Source: Opitutus sp. GAS368
Lineage (GTDB): Bacteria > Verrucomicrobiota > Verrucomicrobiia > Opitutales > Opitutaceae
DNA length: 64,000 nucleotides
Direction of reading: 5' to 3'
NCBI RefSeq assembly: GCF_900104925.1
Contig: NZ_LT629735.1
Coordinates: 1,706,291-1,770,290, forward strand
In this document: in pieces, positions 1 to 7,970 of the stretch
Position numbering within the stretch: position 1 is the stretch's first letter
Layout of the letters: the number at the start of each line of letters is the position of its first letter
Notes under the pieces: generated by a model
The model's input: only the letters and a program-made list of their open reading frames with translations
Database searches by the model: none
What the model was told of the DNA's origin: nothing
Made by a program: the position numbers and the translations under genes

Positions 1-1856
1 GTCGGTGTACTTGGCGCCGTCAGTAACCGGCGTCAAGGTGTTGCCGTTCGCGGAGTATCCCTTCGAGGACTGGTCGACGTTGATCACCTGGAGACCCACG
101 TTGCCGGTGAGCGGCATCCCGTTAATCTTGTGATCGATGTCGAACTGAACGTAGGGCCGGGTGATTTTCTCGGTCACCTGCCAGCGGTTGGCGACGATCC
201 CGGTGTCGTTGTTGGGATAGAAACTCAGGGTGCCGTTGTCCACCAGCGCCTGCGGGTTATAGGCCGCGATGCCCTTGATCCCGAGGAAGCTCATGTCCGT
301 GATGCCGATCACCGGGGGATACGGATCCTGGGATTTGCCGTCGGTCAGGTAAACCCAGCCGGAGGGGCCTTCGCCGTCCCGCTTGTAGCGGTCGGAATAG
401 CTGACGCCGAATTCCATGTTGCTGAAGAAATTCTTCAGCTCGTGCTTGGTCAAAAGCTTGAGCTGGCCGAGCTCGTCCTTCGATCGGAAATACTTGAGGT
501 AGCCCGGGCCGGCGACGCCGGGGGTCGGACTGTTGCCCCAACCTTCCGGATCCGTCAGGAAAAACTGGCTGGCGTTCGTATAATCCAGGCCCGTCGTGAT
601 CTTTGGCACCGCGCCCGGGAACAGCTGGATGGTCATCGTATCGCCTGCGTCCGAACGATGATAACCGAGGCCCGACCAGGTTTCCAGGTTCTCATCCGAG
701 CGGGTGACCTTGGAGAAGCCCATGTCGAAGATCGTCGTCCAGCCGGTGCCGTCACCGAACTTGAGGTTCCAACCACCGGCGTAGAGATCGTCTTTCCGCT
801 GGAAGGTGTCGTTGCGGATGTTGGGGTGCGCCCCGGTATAGGTGCTCGAGGAGAGGTAGCCGTTGGTCGCCGTGTAAGCGGTTTCCGTCGTTCCGGTGCC
901 CCAGCCGGGCCACAGGGGAATTTCCATGCCGCGCAGGAGCTGCTTCTCGTCGAACTTCGAGGAATAGAAATCAATCGTGCTGTGGACGAAGCTGTTGGGC
1001 TTGTATTCGATCACGCCCATGATGCCGTCGCGCTTCAGATTGCTGGTGCGGACATAGGATTTCGTGCCACCCAGGGCAAAATTGCCGGCCGCATCGGTGG
1101 CGTAGCCCCAGGCCTGGAATTGCTGGCCCTCGAACGGTGTGTCCGTGTGGGAGTAACCCAGCGCGATGCCCAGCTTGCCGTCATCAAACTGGTCGATGTA
1201 GGCGACGTTGAACCGGTTGCCGTCCTTCTTGGCCCCGGGGGTGAGCTGGCCCAATTGGGTCGTCTGGTAATAGCCGCTCACGGCGATGGTCCGGCCGGTC
1301 TTGCTCAAAGGCTGCACCGTTTGCAGATCGATGGTGCCGGCCAGACCCTGGCCGGTCAGGTCCGCCGCCGCGGTCTTGTAGACCACGACTGAATTCAACA
1401 GCTCGGCCGGATATTGGTCGAATTCCACGCCCCGATTCAGGCTGGTGGAAACCTGCTCGCGGCCGTTGAGCATGGCGGTGCTGAAATCACCGGTCAGGCC
1501 GCGGATGCTGATCTGCTGGCTGCGGCCGTTGGTGCGCTGCGTGGCCAGGCCGGTCAGGCGCGTGAGGGAGTCGGCGATGCTGACGTCGGGCAGCTTGCCG
1601 ATGTCTTCCGACATGATGACTTCGACGATATTCTGGCTGTTCTGCTTGGCCTCGGCCGCGGCGGCGAGACTGCCGCTGAAACCGGCCTTGACCGTGAATT
1701 TTTCCAACTCGACGACCTTGTCTTTGTCGGGCGTGGTGTCGTCCTTGGCGGTTGGCGCCGTCTGCTGGGCGAGGCCCAGTGAGCTGGCGAAGGCAATAGC
1801 GGCGAGGAGGCTCGCGCTACGCGTCAATCGGGGGAGGGGGTTCAGGGGTTGCATGG
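1..1856 (-). CDS. TonB-dependent outer-membrane receptor (3' end outside window)
   Basis: The first 618 codons of a TonB-dependent receptor are visible; the C-terminal part of the barrel runs off the left edge. The ATG at 1856 starts a protein with a signal peptide (hydrophobic stretch ending near LGLAQQ), followed by VVELEKFTVKAGF, a short linker motif common in Opitutaceae receptors. A plug domain follows (ISIRGLTGDFSTAMLNGRE, VVVYKTAAADLTGQGLAG), then barrel repeats rich in Tyr/Trp and Asp/Gly. Such receptors import oligosaccharides, siderophores or cofactors across the outer membrane using TonB energy. It is divergent from the exported amylase at 2214, so maltodextrin uptake is a reasonable but unproven inference. 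Confidence 0.93.
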
Positions 1857-2213
1857 TGTGTCTGGTAGTTCAGGGATGAACAATGAACAGGGTAGGAGGC
1901 GTACCGGGGGAGTGCGCCGTGTGTGGGGTCAAAATCGTCCAGCCCAGCCCGCGGCGCGAATCGCAAACCACCCAAAAAACTGCGATGGGTTGGAAAACTC
2001 TTAGGTCGGGACCATCCGCGCCGGGCCGCCGGGCCGGGCGGATCCCGGCATGACCCGCCGGGTTTTCAGAGGGAAAACCGCCGCCTCGCGCCTGCACCCG
2101 GGCCCGGCCGGCCTTTTGCCCGCCACCTAGGTTTTTTCCGGTCCAAGGAAGTCTTCTCCCGGCCCGGCGGTTTGACCACCTCCGGGGCGCGTTCATTATT
2201 TTTACCCAACCCC
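1857..2213. other. divergent intergenic region between receptor and amylase
   Basis: This 357-nt spacer separates the two divergent carbohydrate genes and must hold both promoters. It is very G+C rich and contains GC-rich inverted stretches (for example near 2020-2050). I see no convincing sigma-70 pair and no recognisable operator. Open frames read through it on both strands, but they look like composition artefacts. Confidence 0.4.
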
Positions 2214-5200
2214 ATGCGCCTGCCTCTTGTCCGCCTTCTTTTTACCACGTCCCTTTTGCTGCTGGCCGGCCAGATCCGGTCCCAGCCCGCGGTCAGCGTG
2301 CCGCGCCTAACCCATCCGGGCGCCGGGCAGACCATCTATCTCCTCATGCCGGACCGGTTCGCCAACGGCAGCAAGGACAACGACACCGGCCATCTGCCGG
2401 GCGGGCCGGAGGACACGGGCTTCGACCCGACGCGGATCGGGTATTACCACGGCGGCGATTTTCTCGGCGCGACGCAGAAGCTCGACTACATCCAGGGGCT
2501 CGGCACGACGGTGGTCTGGACCACCCCGCCCTTCAAAAACAACCCGGTGCAGAGCGGCAGCGCCGGCTATCACGGTTACTGGGCGACCGATTTCCTCAAC
2601 CTCGATCCCCACCTCGGCACGAACGAGGAATACCGTGAGTTCCTCCGCCAGGCCCACGCGCGCGGCCTGCGCGTCTATCTGGACATCGTCGTCAACCACA
2701 CGGCTGACATCATCAAATACCGGGGCGACAAATACACTTACATCGACAAGGCCACGGCCCCCTATCGCGGCGCCGATGGCACGCCCTTCGACGAGCGCGC
2801 CGTCGCCTACAACGGCCTCAACGACCCCACAGCCTTCCCGAAGCTCTCCGCCGGGCGCAGTTTCCCCTACGTGCCCGTCGTCCCGCCCGGCAAGGAGCAC
2901 AGCAAGAACCCCGCGTGGCTCAACGACGTCACGCTCTACCACAACCGCGGCAACAGCACCTTCCAGGGCGAAAGCGCCAGCCTCGGGGATTTTGTCGGCC
3001 TCGACGACCTCTTCACGGAGCATCCGCGCGTCGTGCAGGGCTTCATCGATGTCTTCAGCCAATGGGTCGAACGGGGCGTCGATGGTTTCCGCATCGACAC
3101 GATGCGCCACGTGAACACCGCGTTCTGGCAGGCCTTCAATCCCGCCATCCGCGCCAAGGCCCGCGCGCTCGGCCGACCGGACTTCTTGCAGTTCGGCGAG
3201 GTGATGAATGGGGTCGGCGACGTCGCCTACCTCAGCGAGTTTTCCACCGGCTCGATCCCCGCCGATGCCACGACCGATTTCGCCTTCGCCGGCGCCATGC
3301 GGAAGTTCGTCTCCCAGGCCGGCACCGCCGCCGCGCTCGAGGACTTCTTCCAGCACGACGACTACTACACCGACCACGACAGCAACGTGCACACAAGCGT
3401 GACCCTGCTCGGCAATTACGACATCGGCCGCTGGGGCTACTTCCTCCTCCAGGACAACCCCGGCGCCTCCCGCGACGAACTTGCCGACCTCGTGCGCCTC
3501 GGCCACGGCCTGCTGTATCTCTCGCGCGGCATGCCTGTGCTGCACTACGGCGACGAACAGGGCATGGTCGGCAAGGGCGGCAACGACATGCAGGCCCGCG
3601 AAGACATGTTCGCCTCGCAGGCACCCGACTTCAAGAACGCCACGCTCCTCGCCACCACACGCACCGGCGCCGATGACAAATTCGACCCGGACCACCCGTT
3701 TTACCGCTTCTTCGCCCGGCTCGGCCAGCTCCGCAAGGCCCACGCCGCACTCCGCACCGGCGCGATGATCCTGCGACCGACCGCCGAGCCCGGCCTCTTC
3801 GCCTTCTCGCGCATCGATCGCGGTGAAAAGGTCGAATACCTCGCCGCCTTCAACAACTCCCGCTCCGCCACGCTCACCGCGGCCATCCCCACCAGCCAGC
3901 CGGCCGGAGCCAGGCTCGCTCCACTCTTTGACTCGCGGCCGCCCGAGGCCGCGGGCAACGAGCCGCTCACCGCCGACGCGAACGGCGCCGTGCGCGTCAC
4001 GCTCGCGCCGCTGCAGTTCGCGCTCTGGCGGGCCGAATCTCCGCTGCCCGTGCCGGCGGCCGCCCCGCGGATCGCCCTCGTCGCGCCGGTCGAAGGCGCG
4101 GTGCTCGGCATCGGCTCGCGCGAGATCGACGGCCTTTTGTTCCCGACCCGCCGTGAGATCCGCGCGGAGGTTTCCGGCGGCGACGGCGTGGCCGAGGTCA
4201 CGTTCGTGCTGACCCGCGCCTCGCGGCCCGGGCAGTTCGAACTCCTCGGCACCGATGACGCGGCGCCGTATCGCGTCTTCTGGACGCCGCCCGCCGACCT
4301 CGCGCCCGGCGAGAAACTTGAGTTCATCGCCACGGTGAACGACCTCCGCGGCCATATCGCCGCCGCGAAGGTCGGCGGCATCACCGTCGCGCCCAGCAAG
4401 GCCCAGTTCGGCATTGCCGGTGCGAAATCGCCGCGCCTCACCACCCTGCTGCCCGCCGAGGTTTCGGTGGTGTTTGGCGAAACGCTCACCCTGACCGCCG
4501 CGGCCGATGGCTCCGGCGACCTCGAATACCAATGGCTGCGCAACGGCGAATTCATCCGCGGGGCCGCGGGCGCAACCTACACCGTGCCCCACGCCAGCGG
4601 CTTCGACGCCACCGAGTATCGTGTCCTGGTGCACAACCTCGCCGGCACCGTGGTGAGCGGCCCGGTGAAGGTCTCGCTGCTGCCGGCGGCGGCCTCGGGT
4701 GCGCGGATCGAACACCACCCGGCGTATTCCTCGCGCTTCGTGGCTCCGCGCAATGTCGACGTCTGGCTGCCCCCGGGCTACGACGCCCATGCCGGCGAAC
4801 GCTACCCCGTCATCTACATGCACGACGGGCAGAATCTCTTCGACCCGGCGACGAGCTACGGCGGTGTGCCGTGGTCGGCCGACCAGGCCATGCTGCGGCT
4901 CATGCAGGCCGGCAAGACGCGCGGCGCGATCATCGTCGGCATCTGGTGCACGCCGGCCCGCTTCGCCGAATACCTGCCGCAAAAGGCCGTGTCACCGGAG
5001 CAATACGCTGCCTTGGTCGCAGAGTTCAAACTCCAACCCTTTCCCCCGCAGGGCGACGCCTACCTGCGGTTCCTGGTCGAGGAATTGAAACCCTTCATCG
5101 ACCATTCCTACCACACCCAGCCGGAGCGCGAGCACACCTCCACCATGGGCTCGAGCATGGGCGGGCTCATCTCCGCCTACGCCGTCTGTGAATATCCCGA

Positions 5201-5501
5201 CGTGTTCGGTGGCGCAGGCTGTGTGTCCACGCACTGGCCGCTCGGTGACGGCGTGGTCATCGGCTGGCTGGCGCAGCACCTGCCGAAACCCGGGGCGCAC
5301 CGGTTCTATTTCGACCACGGCACGGAGACGCTCGACGCCGGCTACGAACCCTATCAGCGGCGGGTCGACACTGTCATGCGCGCCGCCGGCTACACCGAGG
5401 GCCGCGACTGGATCACACGGGAATTCCCCGGTGCGGAGCATTCGGAAAAATCCTGGCGCCAGCGCGTGGACCTCCCGCTGTCCTTCCTGCTCGCCCCCTG
5501 A
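2214..5501 (+). CDS. exported alpha-amylase family (GH13) protein fused to an esterase-like alpha/beta hydrolase
   Basis: The 1095-residue protein starts at the ATG at 2214, which gives a clean signal peptide (MRLPLVRLLFTTSLLLLAG); the frame stays open further upstream. Residues ~35-600 are a GH13 barrel: YLLMPDRFANG near the N-terminus, DIVVNH (~155), GFRIDTMRH with the nucleophile Asp (~292), QFGEVMNG with the acid/base Glu (~327) and GNYDIGRWG (~400). An Ig-like segment lies at ~745-820. From ~848 an esterase D/feruloyl-esterase-like hydrolase follows (DVWLPPGYD, YPVIYMHDGQNLF, nucleophile GSSMGG at ~980, candidate His in GAEHSEKSW). Its likely role is extracellular or periplasmic alpha-glucan breakdown. 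The hydrolase substrate is unknown. Confidence 0.9.
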   Translation: MRLPLVRLLFTTSLLLLAGQIRSQPAVSVPRLTHPGAGQTIYLLMPDRFANGSKDNDTGHLPGGPEDTGFDPTRIGYYHGGDFLGATQKLDYIQGLGTTVVWTTPPFKNNPVQSGSAGYHGYWATDFLNLDPHLGTNEEYREFLRQAHARGLRVYLDIVVNHTADIIKYRGDKYTYIDKATAPYRGADGTPFDERAVAYNGLNDPTAFPKLSAGRSFPYVPVVPPGKEHSKNPAWLNDVTLYHNRGNSTFQGESASLGDFVGLDDLFTEHPRVVQGFIDVFSQWVERGVDGFRIDTMRHVNTAFWQAFNPAIRAKARALGRPDFLQFGEVMNGVGDVAYLSEFSTGSIPADATTDFAFAGAMRKFVSQAGTAAALEDFFQHDDYYTDHDSNVHTSVTLLGNYDIGRWGYFLLQDNPGASRDELADLVRLGHGLLYLSRGMPVLHYGDEQGMVGKGGNDMQAREDMFASQAPDFKNATLLATTRTGADDKFDPDHPFYRFFARLGQLRKAHAALRTGAMILRPTAEPGLFAFSRIDRGEKVEYLAAFNNSRSATLTAAIPTSQPAGARLAPLFDSRPPEAAGNEPLTADANGAVRVTLAPLQFALWRAESPLPVPAAAPRIALVAPVEGAVLGIGSREIDGLLFPTRREIRAEVSGGDGVAEVTFVLTRASRPGQFELLGTDDAAPYRVFWTPPADLAPGEKLEFIATVNDLRGHIAAAKVGGITVAPSKAQFGIAGAKSPRLTTLLPAEVSVVFGETLTLTAAADGSGDLEYQWLRNGEFIRGAAGATYTVPHASGFDATEYRVLVHNLAGTVVSGPVKVSLLPAAASGARIEHHPAYSSRFVAPRNVDVWLPPGYDAHAGERYPVIYMHDGQNLFDPATSYGGVPWSADQAMLRLMQAGKTRGAIIVGIWCTPARFAEYLPQKAVSPEQYAALVAEFKLQPFPPQGDAYLRFLVEELKPFIDHSYHTQPEREHTSTMGSSMGGLISAYAVCEYPDVFGGAGCVSTHWPLGDGVVIGWLAQHLPKPGAHRFYFDHGTETLDAGYEPYQRRVDTVMRAAGYTEGRDWITREFPGAEHSEKSWRQRVDLPLSFLLAP

Positions 5502-5523
5502 GAGCGAACGCCGGGGCCGCGTC

Positions 5524-5721
5524 TCAGAAGAGCGTATAGATGAACGGCGCCACGCCGCTGCCGCCCAAGAGGATCAGGAGGCTGGCGAGCAACAGCAGGA
5601 TCAGGATCGGCGTCAGCCACCACTTCTTGTTGTGCCGGGCAAAATCGAGGAACTGCCCGAAAAATCCGCGCTGTTTGCCGGCCGCCTGCTGCTGGAATTC
5701 GTTCTTGGGGCTTTGGTCCAT
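5524..5721 (-). CDS. DUF5989 family small membrane protein (SxtK-like position)
   Basis: A 65-residue protein with a Gln/Lys-rich N-terminus, the motif FGQFLDFARHNKKWWLTP, then one hydrophobic segment (ILILLLLASLLILLGG). This matches the small DUF5989 proteins that accompany SxtJ and carbamoyltransferases. It is the last gene of a four-gene operon, with its ATG three bases after the sxtJ stop. The gene converges on the amylase with 22 bases between. Function is not known. A role in anchoring or assisting the carbamoyltransferase at the membrane is inferred from co-occurrence only. Confidence 0.8.
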   Translation of the reverse strand: MDQSPKNEFQQQAAGKQRGFFGQFLDFARHNKKWWLTPILILLLLASLLILLGGSGVAPFIYTLF

Positions 5722-5724
5722 GGG

Positions 5725-6129
5725 TCAGTGCTGGCGGAAATAACTTGCCGCGTCGCGGGGCGCCGGCCGCTTGTGCCAGTAGCTGGCGGCGGGGCGGCGC
5801 TGCAGCGGATCGTGGCCGCAAACCCGAAGGATCAACCCCAGCGGAGTCAAGACGACATAGTAAATCACGCCCAGGGCCACGGAGGAAACCGCCCAGCCGA
5901 TCGGATAGGTGGCGTAACTGAGCCCGATGTAAAGCCGCCGCAGCCCCTCGCGCCAGAAGGCGCCGACCACCGGCACCAGCCCCGCGAGTGTCCAGCAGCC
6001 ATAGGCGAGGCCCGCGCGACCCCTGGACCACTGCACCCAGCCGGCTGCTCCGGCAAAAATCCCCCAAGCCAGGGCAAACACCAGCAAGTGGCGGGCGGCG
6101 GGGCGGTGGTTGATGCGGATGAGGGACAT
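5725..6129 (-). CDS. SxtJ family membrane protein
   Basis: A 134-residue protein with about three hydrophobic segments (LLVFALAWGIFAGAAGWV; CWTLAGLVPVVGAFW; WAVSSVALGVIYYVVLTPLG) and a basic tail with RRPAASYWHKRP. SxtJ proteins are named from the saxitoxin cluster, where they sit beside the O-carbamoyltransferase SxtI; the molecular role is not established. Here the ATG at 6129 lies just after the carbamoyltransferase stop and the gene is followed directly by DUF5989, the same set of neighbours. That supports a shared membrane-associated function. Confidence 0.8.
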   Translation of the reverse strand: MSLIRINHRPAARHLLVFALAWGIFAGAAGWVQWSRGRAGLAYGCWTLAGLVPVVGAFWREGLRRLYIGLSYATYPIGWAVSSVALGVIYYVVLTPLGLILRVCGHDPLQRRPAASYWHKRPAPRDAASYFRQH

Positions 6130-6137
6130 GGCCGGGA

Positions 6138-7970
6138 TCAGTCGATTTCGAATTGATCGAGGTGCGCCTGGGGATCGAGCCGGTTGCCCGCCGGCTGCGC
6201 CTCTTTCATCAGGATGAATTCGCCGAGGACGAGCACGTCCATATCCGTCGCCATGAAGCACCGGTAGGCATCCGCCGGCGTGCAGACGATGGGCTCGCTG
6301 CGCACGTTGAAGCTGGTGTTGATCATCACCGGGCAACCCGTCTGTCGGTGGAACGTCTGCAGCAACCGGTGCAGCCGCGGATTGCGGGCCTCGTCGACCG
6401 TCTGCACCCGCGCACTGTAGTCGACGTGTGTGACCGCGGGGATGTCCGAGCGGATTTCGCGCACGCGGGCGATTCCGGCGGCCGCGTTTTCCGCCGCGGG
6501 CCGACGGTGGCCGGCTGATACCGGCGCCACCACCAGCATGTAAGGGCTTTCCGCGCCGGCGGGCAGGTCGAAATATTCCGCGGCGTGCTCCGCCAGCACG
6601 ATCGGGGCGAACGGCCGGAACGATTCCCGGAACTTGATCTTGCGGTTCATCGTGGACTGCATGTCCGAATTGCGCGCATCGCCCAGGATGCTGCGCCCGC
6701 CCAGCGCCCGCGGGCCGTATTCCATCCGGCCCTGCACCCAGCCGACCACCTTGCCGGCCGCGATGAGCCGTGCCGTCTCTTCGCAAAGGGTGATTTCATC
6801 CGCCGCGCGCCTGTAAACGGCGCCGCGCGCGGCCAGTTCCGTCTCGATTTCCGCCGGGGTAAACTCCGGCCCGAGCAACGAACCGGCCTGGCCGTCCGGC
6901 GCCGCGGGGTGGCGCGGATTTTCCAGGAGCTGGTGCCAGACAAACAGCGCCGCGCCCAGTGCGCCGCCGGCGTCACCCGCCGCCGGCTGGATCCAGATGC
7001 GCTCGAACGGCCCTTCGCGGAGCAACCGGCCGTTGCCGACGCAATTCAGGGCCACGCCGCCGGCCAGACAGAGGTTTTTCAATCCGGTTTGCCCGTGCAG
7101 GTGCCGCACCATGCGCAGCAGGATGGTCTCCGTCACCTGCTGGATGGAGGCCGCCAGGTCCAGCTCGCGGGCCGTGAGCGGCGCCTCGGGCCGGCGCGGC
7201 GGGCCGCCGAACAATCGGTCGAACGCCGGCGACGTCATCGTCAGTCCGGCGCAATAGTCGAAATATCCGAGCGCCAGCCGGAACGAGCCGTCCGGCCGCA
7301 GCTCGACCAGCTTTTCCAGGATGAGGCCGGCGAAGCGCGGCGTGCCGTAGGGCGCCAGGCCCATCAGCTTGTATTCGCCGCTGTTGACCTTGAAGCCGCA
7401 GAAATAGGTGAACGCGGAATAGAGCAGGCCGAGCGAGTGGGGGAAACGCAGCTCGTGCGTCAGCTCGATCCGGTTGCCGCGCCCGGCGCCCAGACTGGCT
7501 GTCGCCCATTCGCCGACGCCATCCACCGTCAGGATGGCCGCCTCCTCGAAGGGCGAGGGGAAAAAGGCGCTCGCGGCGTGCGCCTCGTGGTGCTCGGTGA
7601 AAACATACGGTCGGCGGTATTCGCCGCTCAGGCCCTCGTTCAGCACGCGCGTCAGCTGGAGTTTTTCATGCACCCACAGCGGGGCGGCGTGGAAGAAGGA
7701 CCGCCGGCCCGCCGGCGCCACCGCGAGGTAGGTCTCGAGCAACCGCTCGAACTTCAGCAACGGCTTCTCGTAATACACCACGTGGTCCAGCCGGGCCGGC
7801 GTCAGTCCTGCCGTGCGCAGGCAGTGGTCGACCGCGTGCCGCGGAAAACCCGGGTCGTGCTTGCGCCGCGTGAACCGCTCCTCCTGCGCCGCCGCGATGA
7901 TCCGGCCGTCGACCACCAGCGCGGCGGCCGAGTCGTGATAAAAGGCGGAGATGCCGAGGATCGCAGTCAT
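6138..7970 (-). CDS. carbamoyltransferase (NodU/CmcH family)
   Basis: A 610-residue protein of the NodU/CmcH/TobZ family, which transfers carbamoyl from carbamoyl phosphate via carbamoyl-adenylate to hydroxyl groups of sugars or natural products. The N-terminal Kae1-like domain begins GISAFYHDSAAALV and has EERFTRRKHD and HHEAHAASAFF, where His residues bind metal. The C-terminal domain has GRMEYGPRALGGRSILGD and FRPFAPIVL. Length is typical for the family. The start ATG overlaps the stop of the upstream SGNH/TPR gene (ATGA), indicating translational coupling. No biosynthetic cluster surrounds it, so the acceptor is unknown; a cell-surface glycan or lipid is a guess. Confidence 0.92.
   Translation of the reverse strand: MTAILGISAFYHDSAAALVVDGRIIAAAQEERFTRRKHDPGFPRHAVDHCLRTAGLTPARLDHVVYYEKPLLKFERLLETYLAVAPAGRRSFFHAAPLWVHEKLQLTRVLNEGLSGEYRRPYVFTEHHEAHAASAFFPSPFEEAAILTVDGVGEWATASLGAGRGNRIELTHELRFPHSLGLLYSAFTYFCGFKVNSGEYKLMGLAPYGTPRFAGLILEKLVELRPDGSFRLALGYFDYCAGLTMTSPAFDRLFGGPPRRPEAPLTARELDLAASIQQVTETILLRMVRHLHGQTGLKNLCLAGGVALNCVGNGRLLREGPFERIWIQPAAGDAGGALGAALFVWHQLLENPRHPAAPDGQAGSLLGPEFTPAEIETELAARGAVYRRAADEITLCEETARLIAAGKVVGWVQGRMEYGPRALGGRSILGDARNSDMQSTMNRKIKFRESFRPFAPIVLAEHAAEYFDLPAGAESPYMLVVAPVSAGHRRPAAENAAAGIARVREIRSDIPAVTHVDYSARVQTVDEARNPRLHRLLQTFHRQTGCPVMINTSFNVRSEPIVCTPADAYRCFMATDMDVLVLGEFILMKEAQPAGNRLDPQAHLDQFEID

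Noticed and set aside
2307-4982. 891-codon open frame antisense to the amylase gene
   Set aside because: G+C-rich genes routinely leave long open frames on the opposite strand. The sense strand has clear GH13 and esterase motifs, while the antisense product has none and an odd Arg/Ala/Val-rich composition.
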